Source: Rhodospirillales bacterium (GTDB lineage: Bacteria; Pseudomonadota; Gammaproteobacteria; Steroidobacterales; Rariloculaceae). Taken from it: a DNA stretch of 12,768 nucleotides. The notes under the pieces were generated by a model. The model did not search any database. It was not told the DNA's origin and saw only the letters and a list, made by a program, of their open reading frames with translations. This document shows, in pieces, positions 1-8,752 of the stretch; the first letter of the stretch is position 1, and every line of letters begins with the position of its first letter. The stretch spans positions 1-12,768 of the forward strand of contig JAHEEO010000072.1 in the NCBI GenBank assembly GCA_024640665.1. Reading direction: 5' to 3'. The translations under genes and the position numbers were made by a program.

Positions 1-294
1 TTCTTTAAGAGCGGTTCACTTTATTCGTGCGTTGCGGAAGAAGGCTTCCGTTGCGGCAAGTATATGGGGAACGGCCGTAACTACATGAACTCGGTTGTTA
101 CCGTCGAGTATCCAGCAGGACCGGCACCCGAACTACGTTACATTGTCGCACTGGTATCCAACGTGCTGCGGTTCAATTCAGCTTGGGATCATTCGCGCTT
201 CGGTGCCGCGATACATCAAGCGATGCAAACTCCGGGCACGGTTCGTGTTCGCAACGAAGCCACCGAGAGCGAATTGCGCCAGGCCGGCGACTAA
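1..294 (+). CDS. Serine hydrolase (beta-lactamase/PBP-like fold), C-terminal fragment
   Basis: The frame is open from the first base to the TAA at 292-294, so this is the last 97 residues of a gene that begins before the window. Near the start it reads FFKSGSLYSC. This looks like the K-[ST]-G box on the beta-3 strand of penicillin-binding-protein-type serine hydrolases (class A beta-lactamases, D,D-peptidases), where the Lys and Ser/Thr line the active site. The following strand segments (NSVVTVEYP, LRYIVALVSNVL) and a closing helix (FGAAIHQAMQ) fit the end of that fold. The catalytic SxxK box would lie upstream and cannot be seen. Two cysteines flank the K-S-G box and could pair if the protein is periplasmic. 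The gene converges on the MscS gene with a 49-base gap that shows no clear terminator. The fold is a moderate-confidence call; substrate and exact family are unknown. Confidence 0.6.
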   Translation, partial: FFKSGSLYSCVAEEGFRCGKYMGNGRNYMNSVVTVEYPAGPAPELRYIVALVSNVLRFNSAWDHSRFGAAIHQAMQTPGTVRVRNEATESELRQAGD

Positions 295-343
295 ATTTGC
301 TTGCCGACATTTCGGCGGTGCGAAACGGAAATGGAACCGGCGC

Positions 344-1216
344 CTACGGCCTCTTCCACGGCCAGCTCATACTTGCCTTTTTGGGTGCTTGCTTCTTCTC
401 GACTTCATAAGTAACGGCAATCATCCACGACTGAAAGTCCGAATTATGCTCTTTGAGCGCGGCCGTCAATTCCTGGACGTAAGCGGACTCGATCGGTTGG
501 CCCCGATTGGGCCAGATCCTGAATTTTATTCGCAGAATCTCCTTGTCTGCCGGCAATATGATTCGCCCTTCAACGGAAGGCTCTGCGATGAGAATTCCTG
601 GAAATTGATCATGCGTAGAATGCATCAGAGAAGTAGCAAGCACTTCAGCAGCCTGCTTCGCTTGCTCGTCTCCGAGCATGCGAATATCCACGATGCAACG
701 GACATATCCACGCGGATAATTGATCACATTATTGATAGTCCTGTTGGGAATGAATACGGCAGCGCCAAGCGCGTTTTCTAACTGAACAAAACGCATCGTA
801 ATACCTCTGACAACTCCCGTTTGGCCGGAGATTTCAACCAAGTCTCCCACGTCCACTAGGTCGGAAAAAATAAACGTCAATCCTGTAACGACGTCCTGCA
901 CTACGCCCTGCGATCCAAATCCAATGGCCAGCCCAAGCACTGAAGCGCTGGCCAAGTACGCTGTCAACGAAACGCCAAACTCGCGAAGAATCAGTCCTAC
1001 GGCAAAAAAGTACAGTGAAAAAACCGTTGCGCTGGTCACAAGCGTGGTGATTGACCGAAGCTTTCGGTAACGCCTATTCGACTGATCGCGCAGCATCAGC
1101 GATGCGCTGCGACGAATAAGGATGACGATAATGTGCGTCAATACCGCCAGCGCCAAAAAAATCAGTAAGCGCATTGCTAACGGTAAGCTCGCTATATTTG
1201 TCAACGCTTCATTCAC
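344..1216 (-). CDS. Small-conductance mechanosensitive channel (MscS family)
   Basis: This 290-residue protein is close to the usual length of small MscS channels, inner-membrane heptamers that open under membrane tension and release solutes during hypo-osmotic shock. Hydrophobic segments lie near residues 12-34 and 55-78, followed by the pore-lining TM3 at about 84-117, rich in Gly and Ala (LASASVLGLAIGFGSQG) and leading into the family signature around QDVVTGLTFIFSD. The beta domain follows (VGDLVEISGQTGVVRGI; VFIPNRTINNVINYPRG), then a cytosolic alpha/beta domain to about residue 270 and a basic tail rich in Lys and Trp. The start is GTG (1214-1216 on the plus strand), preceded on the minus strand by GAGGTG at suitable spacing. 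The gene is monocistronic, divergent from the LapA gene and convergent with the hydrolase fragment. The family call is secure; which MscS paralogue it represents is not. Confidence 0.93.
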   Translation of the reverse strand: MNEALTNIASLPLAMRLLIFLALAVLTHIIVILIRRSASLMLRDQSNRRYRKLRSITTLVTSATVFSLYFFAVGLILREFGVSLTAYLASASVLGLAIGFGSQGVVQDVVTGLTFIFSDLVDVGDLVEISGQTGVVRGITMRFVQLENALGAAVFIPNRTINNVINYPRGYVRCIVDIRMLGDEQAKQAAEVLATSLMHSTHDQFPGILIAEPSVEGRIILPADKEILRIKFRIWPNRGQPIESAYVQELTAALKEHNSDFQSWMIAVTYEVEKKQAPKKASMSWPWKRP

Positions 1217-1414
1217 CGGAGCACCTCATTGCCGTCCAAGTCGCCATGCGCTGCAGCTCAACAGGACCTGTCGTTTCGCGAAGCCGGCCAATAACGCGGG
1301 TAATCGATATTTGAAATGTACGCTGACAACGACAAGGTGCATCTGCACGCGCCAGTCAAGGTACACTTATAGCGCGGCTTGGGCCAGAAGTAGCGCTTAG
1401 CGCGGCAATAAGGG

Positions 1415-1424
1415 CAAGATCTTG
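1415..1424. repeat. 10-base perfect palindrome before the LapA gene
   Basis: CAAGATCTTG reads the same on both strands and its end touches the GAGG ribosome-binding site (1424-1427) of the small membrane-protein gene. It lies in the 222-base gap (1217-1438) between two divergent genes, which must hold both promoters; I could not place a convincing -35/-10 pair there. It might be a small operator, but a 10-base palindrome can easily arise by chance. Confidence 0.2.
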
Positions 1425-1438
1425 AGGTAAAGTGTCGG

Positions 1439-1660
1439 ATGAAAGCCAGGTTAATTTTTGCGACCGTTTTACTCGTGCTGGTGGCCGTATTTGCGATCCA
1501 GAACGCGACCATCGTGGAAATACGTTTGCTTTTTTGGCAGGTTGCCATTCCGCGCGCCGTCTTAATCTTCTTGATGCTGGGCATCGGAATTGTCATCGGC
1601 TGGTTTATGCGCGCAATGTTCCGTATCGTCCGCGATGGATCCAAGGGCAAGCGAACATAG
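1439..1660 (+). CDS. LapA-domain (DUF1049) small inner-membrane protein
   Basis: This 73-residue protein has two membrane helices (about residues 4-20 and 38-58) separated by a short loop containing IQNATIVEIRLLFW. The QN-x-x-x-V-x-x-x-F/W pattern after the first helix is the hallmark of the LapA/DUF1049 domain. It ends in a basic cytoplasmic tail (RIVRDGSKGKRT). In E. coli the LapA protein works with LapB in regulating LPS assembly through LpxC turnover. Here no lapB-like TPR gene follows, and the protein is shorter than the E. coli one, so only the domain can be named with confidence. A GAGG site at 1424-1427 lies 11 bases before the ATG. The gene is divergent from the MscS gene and separated by 114 bases from the large transglutaminase gene downstream. 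Confidence 0.85.
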   Translation: MKARLIFATVLLVLVAVFAIQNATIVEIRLLFWQVAIPRAVLIFLMLGIGIVIGWFMRAMFRIVRDGSKGKRT

Positions 1661-1688
1661 CCAAGCAGCCGCGAACACTGCATACTTT

Positions 1689-1706
1689 GCCCCTGGTTTA
1701 GGGGGC
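1689..1706 (+). terminator. Possible weak hairpin terminator after the LapA gene
   Basis: GCCCCT (1689-1694) can pair with AGGGGGC (1700-1706) across a 5-base loop, with one bulged G. It begins 28 bases after the LapA stop codon, where a terminator would be expected. No T-run follows (the sequence continues CTCACC), so it would be an imperfect intrinsic terminator at best. It may simply separate the LapA transcript from the operon beginning at 1775. Confidence 0.3.
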
Positions 1707-1774
1707 CTCACCACAACTGCGGCGGTAGCCGTCAGCAGCTTAATTCCTTAATTGAAACTCGGTGAAAATCCTTT

Positions 1775-4700
1775 ATGACGCTTCAAGTCGCGCTCACGCA
1801 CAAAACCACTTACGACTACGATCGCAGAGTCGAAATGGGGCCGCAGGTAATCCGGCTGCGCCCCGCCCCTCACAGCCGCACGCCTATCGTGAGTTACGCG
1901 CTGAAGATCGAGCCGGAAGGGTTTTTCTTGAATTGGCAGCAAGATCCGCACGGCAATTTCATGGCACGTGTGGTCTACCCAGACCCGGTTGAGAAATTTC
2001 ATGTCACCGTCGATCTCGTCGCTGACATGGTCGTACACAACCCATTCGACTTTTTTCTGGAGCCGGCGGCAGAAAATTTTCCGTTCGAATATGACCCGGC
2101 ATTGCGTCGAGACTTGGAGCCCTATTTAGAAACCGAACCCGCCACACCTATGCTCAAGCAATGGCTCGCTGGCATCGAAGTGGTCCCAGAACAAAGAACA
2201 GCCGATTTCATCGTCGAGCTTAATCGCCGCTTAGAACAAGACATCGGCTACCTGATTCGAATGGAGCCCGGCGTGCAGACGCCTGAGCAGACACTCACGT
2301 TGGCTTCGGGCTCTTGCCGCGACACCAGCTGGCTGCTTGTGCAGATTTTCCGGCATCTCGGCTTAGCGAGCCGGTTTGTTTCCGGGTACTTGATTCAGCT
2401 CGTAGCCGACGTGAAATCGCTCGACGGGCCATCGGGCACCGATCGGGACTTTACGGACCTCCACGCCTGGGCCGAGGTCTATCTGCCCGGTGCTGGCTGG
2501 GTCGGCTTGGACCCTACTTCCGGCTTGCTGGCAGGCGAAGGCCACATTCCGTTGGCCTGCACGCCGCACCCGACTTCAGCGGCGCCCATTAGCGGAGTTG
2601 TGGGCGACTGCAAAACGACTTTTGCGCACGACATGAAGGTTGAACGAATTCTCGAATCGCCGCGAGTGACCAAGCCATACAGCGAAGAACAATGGTTAAA
2701 AATCAAAGCTTTTGGCGACTCTATTGATAAACAACTCAAAGCCAATGACGTCCGCCTGACCATCGGTGGCGAACCCACTTTTGTCGCAATCGACGATCCC
2801 GATACGGCTGAATGGAATACGGATGCAACCGGACCCACCAAGCGAAGATACGCAGCAGAGCTGATCGACAAGCTGAAGGCGCGCTTTGCACCCAATGGCT
2901 TCCTGCATTTCGGTCAAGGCAAATGGTATCCGGGCGAACAGCTGCCACGCTGGGCGTTTTCGCTTTACTGGCGCCGCGACGGCAAACCCATCTGGAACTC
3001 TGATCAGCTGGTCGCCGACGAGGCCAAGGATTACGCGCCGACAGTGACTCAAGCGAGTGAACTGCTGCGCGGCATTGCGCAGCGCCTGGAAGTGGGCGAC
3101 GAAACCATCGCGCCGGTTTACGAAGACCCGTGGCATTTCATGGGCGAAGAACGCAAGCTCCCGGAAAATCTCACGGCAGAGACCAACAAGCTCGACGACC
3201 CGATGGCTCGAGAGCGACTCATTCGCGTTGTCGAACGCGGCCTCGATGCCCCAGCCGGCTATTTGCTGCCACTGCAAGTATGGAACGCCAGAGATGGCTC
3301 GCGCCGCTGGGCAACCGAAAAATGGACCACCCGTTCCGAAAAACTGCTGCTGGTGCCGGGCGATTCACCGGTCGGCTTTCGGTTGCCGCTGCCTTCGCTG
3401 CCGCACATCGATGCATTGGAATACCCATACATTGTGCCGGCGGACCCATTTGCCGAACGCGGCGAATTGCCGACGCCGGAAGAGACCCGGCAGCGACACC
3501 AAAAGGGTGAATCCCATGCCCAACACGGCGACGTCGAACGGCAGAATTTCGTACCTCAGTCTGCCAACGCCAGTCCTGCGGCTGGCTATGCCCGCGCCGC
3601 GTTGGCAGTTGAACCCCGCGATGGTCGATTGTGCGTCTTCATGCCGCCGGTCGTCGACGTAGAGGCCTACCTCGAACTGGTCGCGGCCATAGAAGACACC
3701 TGCGACGAACTCGACTTGCCGGTGCATTTGGAAGGCTATGACCCGCCGAAGGATCCACGCCTCAATGTCATCAAAGTGACACCTGACCCGGGCGTAATAG
3801 AAGTGAACATTCATCCAGCCGGCAGCTGGGACGAACTCGTATCTATTACTGAAGCGATCTACGAAGATGCGCATTACACCCGACTCACCACCGAGAAATT
3901 CATGCTCGATGGACGGCATACGGGTACCGGCGGCGGCAGCCACGTGGTTCTCGGCGGCGCCACGGCGCAGGATAGCCCCTTCTTGCGCAGGCCGGACTTA
4001 CTGCGCAGCTTGCTGACTTATTGGCAACATCATCCGGCGCTGTCGTACCTGTTCTCGGGGCTGTTTATCGGCCCGACAAGTCAGGCTCCGCGTATCGACG
4101 AAGCGCGCCATGACTCCTTGTACGAGTTAGAACTTGCATTCAAGGAAGCCTCAAAGGATAAATCTCCCCCACCGTGGCTCGTCGATCGCATTTTTCGCAA
4201 TCTGCTCATCGACGTTTCGGGCAACACCCACAGAGCAGAAATCTGTATCGACAAACTGTATTCACCAGACGGCCCCACCGGCAGGCTGGGTCTCGTCGAA
4301 TTTCGCGCTTTCGAGATGCCGCCGCACGCGCGGATGTGTCTGTCACAACAGTTGCTGCTGCTGTCGCTGGTCGCCCGTTTTTGGGAAACCCCCTATGAAC
4401 ACGACCTGGTGCGCTGGGGCACGCAGTTACATGACCGATTCATGTTGCCGCAGTTTATTTGGCAAGATCTCAATGACATCGTCAGCGACATGCAAGGCGC
4501 CGGCTTCGACATTTCGGCCGATTGGTTTGCACCTCATCATGAATTCCGGTTTCCGAAATACGGAGAAATTCAGTACGGCAATATCAATATCGAAATTCGG
4601 CAGGCTCTCGAACCCTGGCATGTGCTTGGCGAAGAAGGTGCCGTCGGGGGCACAGTACGTTACGTCGACTCGTCAGTGGAGCGGCTGCAAGTCAAGGCCA

Positions 4701-5092
4701 ATGGACTCAGTGGCGATCGGTTCTTATTGAGCTGCAACGGCAAGCGCGTGCCCATGCTATCGACTGGACAAGTAGATGAAGCAGTCGGCGGCGTGCGCTA
4801 TCGTGCCTGGAAACCATCGTCGGCATTACACCCGACGATACCGGTAGACGCACCATTGACAATAGACCTTTATGACACTTGGACCGGCCGTGCAGTTGCG
4901 GGCTGTTCCTACCATGTCGCGCACCCTGGTGGACGTAATTTCGAAACTTTCCCGGTAAATGCCTACGAAGCAGAGAGCCGCCGCTTGGCCCGGTTTTTTG
5001 GCATTGGCCACACTAGCGGCCCGCAGCCGGCGCCCGAGGATTTGGGACGACCCGAAACACCGTGCACGCTCGATCTGCGTTGGTCGCATTAA
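1775..5092 (+). CDS. Transglutaminase-like domain fused to DUF2126 putative amidoligase
   Basis: This 1105-residue cytoplasmic protein has no signal peptide. Residues 1-90 match the bacterial transglutaminase N-terminal beta domain (VALTHKTTYDYDRRV, GPQVIRLRPAPHSRTPI). The papain-like transglutaminase core follows, with its triad visible as Cys181 (SGSCRD), His230 (DLHAWAEVY) and Asp246 (GLDPT). From about residue 325 to the end is the DUF2126 region, a putative COOH-NH2 (amido) ligase. It begins with the GGEPTF box (331-336) and contains DPGVIEVNIHP (from Asp671), GTGGGSH (717-723) and GNTHRAE (816-822), rich in conserved Gly, Glu, His and Asn as expected for nucleotide and metal binding. 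The ATG at 1775 gives the family's usual N-terminus, although the Shine-Dalgarno site is weak. It leads the unit with the ATP-grasp/alpha-E and second transglutaminase genes. Domain names are secure; the substrate is unknown. Confidence 0.93.
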   Translation: MTLQVALTHKTTYDYDRRVEMGPQVIRLRPAPHSRTPIVSYALKIEPEGFFLNWQQDPHGNFMARVVYPDPVEKFHVTVDLVADMVVHNPFDFFLEPAAENFPFEYDPALRRDLEPYLETEPATPMLKQWLAGIEVVPEQRTADFIVELNRRLEQDIGYLIRMEPGVQTPEQTLTLASGSCRDTSWLLVQIFRHLGLASRFVSGYLIQLVADVKSLDGPSGTDRDFTDLHAWAEVYLPGAGWVGLDPTSGLLAGEGHIPLACTPHPTSAAPISGVVGDCKTTFAHDMKVERILESPRVTKPYSEEQWLKIKAFGDSIDKQLKANDVRLTIGGEPTFVAIDDPDTAEWNTDATGPTKRRYAAELIDKLKARFAPNGFLHFGQGKWYPGEQLPRWAFSLYWRRDGKPIWNSDQLVADEAKDYAPTVTQASELLRGIAQRLEVGDETIAPVYEDPWHFMGEERKLPENLTAETNKLDDPMARERLIRVVERGLDAPAGYLLPLQVWNARDGSRRWATEKWTTRSEKLLLVPGDSPVGFRLPLPSLPHIDALEYPYIVPADPFAERGELPTPEETRQRHQKGESHAQHGDVERQNFVPQSANASPAAGYARAALAVEPRDGRLCVFMPPVVDVEAYLELVAAIEDTCDELDLPVHLEGYDPPKDPRLNVIKVTPDPGVIEVNIHPAGSWDELVSITEAIYEDAHYTRLTTEKFMLDGRHTGTGGGSHVVLGGATAQDSPFLRRPDLLRSLLTYWQHHPALSYLFSGLFIGPTSQAPRIDEARHDSLYELELAFKEASKDKSPPPWLVDRIFRNLLIDVSGNTHRAEICIDKLYSPDGPTGRLGLVEFRAFEMPPHARMCLSQQLLLLSLVARFWETPYEHDLVRWGTQLHDRFMLPQFIWQDLNDIVSDMQGAGFDISADWFAPHHEFRFPKYGEIQYGNINIEIRQALEPWHVLGEEGAVGGTVRYVDSSVERLQVKANGLSGDRFLLSCNGKRVPMLSTGQVDEAVGGVRYRAWKPSSALHPTIPVDAPLTIDLYDTWTGRAVAGCSYHVAHPGGRNFETFPVNAYEAESRRLARFFGIGHTSGPQPAPEDLGRPETPCTLDLRWSH

Positions 5093-5159
5093 CGACAAAT
5101 AGGGACCGGTATATCGCTGTGATGCGCTACACTGCCCACTTAAAAGGCAACTAGTACCT

Positions 5160-7751
5160 ATGCCTGAATTTTCCAATGCCGGGACATCGAACACGTCTCC
5201 GATCGACCCCTTGTTAGCCGACTATCGTCCGCATACTGCGTATTTCGACGAACTGATCACTCGGGCCGGCGAAGTCCGACAGCCCTGGCAATCGACACTT
5301 TCCGCCTTTGCTCACATGAGCAATGACGATCGGCGTGAAGCGCAAGAATCGCTATTGAAAGTGCTGCGGGAGAATCGGGTCACGTTTGTGACCGACAGCG
5401 ATGCAGGCAGCACGCAACGGCCCTGGCAAATCGATCTTTTCCCGATGCTGATCAGCCCGTCGGAGTGGCAGCACCTGGAAGCGAGCCTAATTCAACGTGC
5501 CCGCGTGCTCAACGCCGCGCTGGCCGATCTCTACGGCGACCAGCGCGTGCTGCATGAAGGCAAATTACCGCCGAGCATCGTCTTCAGCAACGAGCGTTTT
5601 CTGCGTCCTTGCAGCAAAATTGAAACACGCGACGGTACGCACCTGCATTTTCTCGCATTCGATATCGCCCGCGCCCCGGACGGGCAATGGTGGATATTAA
5701 GCGATCGCACCGAGGCACCATCAGGCGCCGGATACGCCCTCGAAAACCGAGTAGCTACTTCGCGCGTGTTGCCCGAAATGTTTGCCAGCGAAAACGTGCG
5801 CCGTCATGCCAGCTTCTTTCGGTCATTCAACGACTACTTCTTGAATTTACCCGGCCGCGACGAACCGCTCGCCGTGTTTTTGTCGCCGGGCGCCGGTCAA
5901 CGATCGTATTTCGAACATTCGTACCTGGCCCGTTATCTCGGCTATGCCGTCGTCGAAGGTTCAGATCTTGCCGTGCGCAACGATCGCGTGTTTCTGAAAA
6001 CGGTCGATGGCCTGCGGCCTGTCGATCTGATGTTGCGTTCGGTCCAATCCGAAATGTGCGACCCATTGGAACTACGCAACGACTCATTTATCGGCGTCCC
6101 TGGCCTGTTACAGGCGGCAAGGGCCGGCAGAGTCACTATCGGCAATTCGCTGGGCAGCGGCCTCCTCGAAAGCGATGCGTTCATGAGCTTTCTACCGAAT
6201 CTCAGCCGCTACTACCTGGGCGAAGAGCTCGCAATACCCAGCGTTGCCACATGGTGGTGCGGCCAGCAAAGCGAAAAAAAGTACGTCATTGAACATCTCG
6301 ATCAACTCATCGTACGGCGCATCTCTGCAACGCGCAGTGTGCTAACGGGCGAACAGGATGCACTCGTAGGCGCGGAATTGAGCAGCGAAGCACGTGCAGC
6401 GCTGGTTGAGCGGATAAAAACCCACGGCCATGACTTTATCGGCCAGGAAGCAATAAGCTTGTCCACAGCTCCCGTTTGGGCGCAGGACAACCAACTGCAG
6501 CCTGCACCAGTCATGCTCCGAATGTTCGTTGCCATGACGACCAACGGTTATCAAGTTTTGCCAGGCGCACTCACCCGTGTCGCCATCGATTCCGACCCGC
6601 GCTCCGGCTGGCTCGGCTCCAGCGACATCAGCAAAGACACCTGGATCTTGTCCGACGAACCGGTTGAAACGTTCAGCTTGCTCGCGCAACGCCAGGATGC
6701 AACATGGCTGCGACGCAATACGCGCGATCTACCTTCCCGAGCCGCCGACAATCTATTTTGGCTTGGGCGTTATACCGAACGCACGGAAGCAGCCGTGCGC
6801 CTCCTGCGCAGCCTTGTTATGCGGCTCCACGGCGATGCCGGCATCAGCCAAAAAGAAGTTTCACCAGAGCGCATCGTTTCATTATTGGTGTCACAGAAGC
6901 ACTTGTCTACCCGCCGGGGCAAGCGAGCTATCGAAGCAGGACGCGACGCCGTCGAACAGGAATTGTGGGCTTTGTTGTTTGACACAGAGTCACGCGATGG
7001 TCTTACCGCCGTGCTAAACAATGTGCATCGAACGGCGGATGCGGTTCGCGAAAGACTTTCCGGCGATGCATTCCGCATTCTCACAGACTTGTCTGAAGTA
7101 CCGAATGTTCATCGTGAGCATCCTAGGCAAGGCTTAGGCGACGCGCTGGAGTTACTGAATCGTCTCGTTCAATATCTCGCCGCATTCAGCGGAATACTCA
7201 TGGAAAACATGACCCGAAGTGCCGGGTGGCGGTTTATCGACATGGGCCGCCGAATTGAACGAGTACGCACAACAAGCCAGCTCACTCAACTGCTCACCGC
7301 GCGTGGCGACACCAGTCATGACGGCACGCTCGATCTGCTACTCGATCTCGCGGACAGCACAATGACTTATCTCGGACGCTATCATTCAGCGCCGCAGTTG
7401 GCACGAGTGCTCGACTTGCTGCTGGTTGACGAATCGAATCCCCGGTCAATCGCGTTCCAAGTACATTCCATTGGCCAGCATTTGGACGCGCTCTCGCTGG
7501 CTAGTAGAGACGCGCTGCTGAGTCCGGAAAAACGTATTACGACGGAACTATTGAGCCGACTCCGCCTGACAGACGTCATTGAAGCCAGCGAAACCATGAG
7601 CCGATTCGGCACGCGGATATTGATCGATCGGTTGACGCGCGATGCAGAACGCGGCGTCGACGAGCTCTCCGACCACATTACCCGCAAGTACTTTAGCCAT
7701 TCAGCGCCGCGGCGTGTCGTTGTAGGGGACCGCAGGCGAGAGCCACGGTGA
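5160..7751 (+). CDS. Circularly permuted type 2 ATP-grasp fused to alpha-E domain
   Basis: This is an 863-residue protein. Residues about 85-500 are a circularly permuted ATP-grasp ligase (COG2308/DUF404-DUF407 type): IDLFPMLIS near 91, a Gly/Glu-rich block around 258-300 (GYAVVEGSDLAVRNDRVFLK, RPVDLMLRSV), DPLELRNDSFIGVPGLLQA (301-319), NSLGSGLLES (329-338) and SVATWWCGQ (361-369). Residues about 525-845 are the helical alpha-E domain (COG2307/DUF403), marked by RAADNLFWLGRYTERTEAAV (527-546), GWRFIDMGRRIERV (689-702) and MTYLGRYHSA (735-744). Other bacteria often encode these as two genes; here they are one. ATP-grasp enzymes join a carboxylate to an amine through an acyl phosphate, so it probably makes amide bonds in a small peptide or modified protein. 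It starts 67 bases after the previous gene, with only AAAGG at 5143-5147 (12 bases from the ATG) as a ribosome site. No export signal is seen. Confidence 0.93.
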   Translation: MPEFSNAGTSNTSPIDPLLADYRPHTAYFDELITRAGEVRQPWQSTLSAFAHMSNDDRREAQESLLKVLRENRVTFVTDSDAGSTQRPWQIDLFPMLISPSEWQHLEASLIQRARVLNAALADLYGDQRVLHEGKLPPSIVFSNERFLRPCSKIETRDGTHLHFLAFDIARAPDGQWWILSDRTEAPSGAGYALENRVATSRVLPEMFASENVRRHASFFRSFNDYFLNLPGRDEPLAVFLSPGAGQRSYFEHSYLARYLGYAVVEGSDLAVRNDRVFLKTVDGLRPVDLMLRSVQSEMCDPLELRNDSFIGVPGLLQAARAGRVTIGNSLGSGLLESDAFMSFLPNLSRYYLGEELAIPSVATWWCGQQSEKKYVIEHLDQLIVRRISATRSVLTGEQDALVGAELSSEARAALVERIKTHGHDFIGQEAISLSTAPVWAQDNQLQPAPVMLRMFVAMTTNGYQVLPGALTRVAIDSDPRSGWLGSSDISKDTWILSDEPVETFSLLAQRQDATWLRRNTRDLPSRAADNLFWLGRYTERTEAAVRLLRSLVMRLHGDAGISQKEVSPERIVSLLVSQKHLSTRRGKRAIEAGRDAVEQELWALLFDTESRDGLTAVLNNVHRTADAVRERLSGDAFRILTDLSEVPNVHREHPRQGLGDALELLNRLVQYLAAFSGILMENMTRSAGWRFIDMGRRIERVRTTSQLTQLLTARGDTSHDGTLDLLLDLADSTMTYLGRYHSAPQLARVLDLLLVDESNPRSIAFQVHSIGQHLDALSLASRDALLSPEKRITTELLSRLRLTDVIEASETMSRFGTRILIDRLTRDAERGVDELSDHITRKYFSHSAPRRVVVGDRRREPR

Positions 7752-8623
7752 AGTACGCAGTACGACATCGAACAACATTCGAATACGAGCAGACAGTGTC
7801 TGTGTCGCAACATGTCTTGCATTTACAGCCACGCTCGTTCGATCGACAGCAAACGCTCAGCTTCAACTTGGATATTGCCCCGACGCCAACAACCCAGTCG
7901 GTTGGCAACGACTATTTCGAAAACATCATTCACTACCTGTCGATTCAAGAACCGCACTCGAATCTCGTCGTTGAAGCAAGCTCCAGCATTGAGGTATTCC
8001 CGCAGCCAACACAACCAGCGCATGAATCCAGCGCACCATGGGAACACATTGCTCAGCAGTTGGCCGCTGGAAGCCCTGAGATCATTCAAGCTCAGCAGTT
8101 TTGCTTTGACTCGCCGTATTCGCACGCAGATGCCGACGTGCAGCAGTTCGCGCTTGAATCGTTTCTTCCGGGAAAACCGATACTCGAAGCGGCAATGACG
8201 CTGACGGCGCGTATATTCGACGACTTCGAATACCAGGGCGGCGTTTCCGATGTCTCTACGCCTGTTAAAACCGTGCTCGAAATGCGTAAAGGCGTCTGCC
8301 AGGATTTCGCACACTTGCAAATTGCCTGTTTGCGCAGCTTAGGCCTCGCTGCGCGCTACGTGAGCGGCTACCTGTTGACGCATCCACCGGAAGGAAAAGA
8401 AAAACTCGTGGGTTCGGATGCCTCGCATGCCTGGCTCTCGGTGTGGGCCGGAGATCTCGGTTGGGTCGATTTCGACCCAACCAACCGCGTGGTTCCACAG
8501 GATGAGCATATTACCGTTGCTTGGGGACGCGACTATGGGGACGTCAGCCCAATCAGCGGCTTTATCGTTGGCGGCGGCTCGCACAAAATCAAGGTTGAGG
8601 TCGACGTTAACACCTCCGACTAG
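7748..8623 (+). CDS. Transglutaminase-like cysteine protease-fold protein
   Basis: This 291-residue protein starts at a GTG that overlaps the previous stop in the 4-base form GTGA (7748-7751), showing translational coupling. Residues 1-85 form the bacterial transglutaminase N-terminal beta domain (RHRTTFEYEQTVSVSQHVLHL). The core follows, with the triad Cys184 (KGVCQDFAHL), His227 (DASHAWLSVW) and Asp243 (VDFDPTN), then the conserved C-terminal strand block (WGRDYGDVSPISGFIVGGG). All three catalytic residues are kept, so it is probably active as an amidase or peptidase, or as an acyl transferase. It is a divergent paralogue of the N-terminal half of the first gene in the unit: both contain Gly-Leu-Ala-x-Arg-[FY]-Val-Ser-Gly-Tyr-Leu after the active-site helix. 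It has no signal peptide and presumably works in the cytoplasm with the two ligase genes. The exact reaction is not known. Confidence 0.93.
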   Translation: MKYAVRHRTTFEYEQTVSVSQHVLHLQPRSFDRQQTLSFNLDIAPTPTTQSVGNDYFENIIHYLSIQEPHSNLVVEASSSIEVFPQPTQPAHESSAPWEHIAQQLAAGSPEIIQAQQFCFDSPYSHADADVQQFALESFLPGKPILEAAMTLTARIFDDFEYQGGVSDVSTPVKTVLEMRKGVCQDFAHLQIACLRSLGLAARYVSGYLLTHPPEGKEKLVGSDASHAWLSVWAGDLGWVDFDPTNRVVPQDEHITVAWGRDYGDVSPISGFIVGGGSHKIKVEVDVNTSD

Positions 8624-8752
8624 CATGCATTGCCTTTGCGTTCTCAGCCTGCGTACCAAGCTTTCTCAATAACTCCTGCACTTTCTAATCTCGACTCGCC
8701 ACGAGCGGCGATGTGTACTTTGCATCCGAGCAAGGACTGCTCAATCAATGAC

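Noticed and set aside
95..781. Long plus-strand open frame (about 228 codons) opposite the MscS gene
   Set aside because: It runs through the hydrolase end and antisense to a clear MscS gene; its product is Arg/Cys/His-rich with no recognisable domain and no good ribosome site. It is a shadow of the real genes.
3057..3662. A 201-codon open frame inside the transglutaminase-DUF2126 gene, another frame
   Set aside because: Its Arg/Cys/Pro-rich composition is typical of an alternate reading of a GC-rich gene, and the overlapping frame encodes clear conserved motifs.
5105..5133. TACACT as a possible -10 box for a separate promoter before the ATP-grasp gene
   Set aside because: The -35 position reads ACCGGT, far from consensus, and the 67-base gap fits co-transcription with the upstream gene.
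5687..6292. A 201-codon alternate-frame open stretch inside the ATP-grasp gene
   Set aside because: It is Arg-rich, lacks motifs and lies over strongly conserved ATP-grasp sequence.
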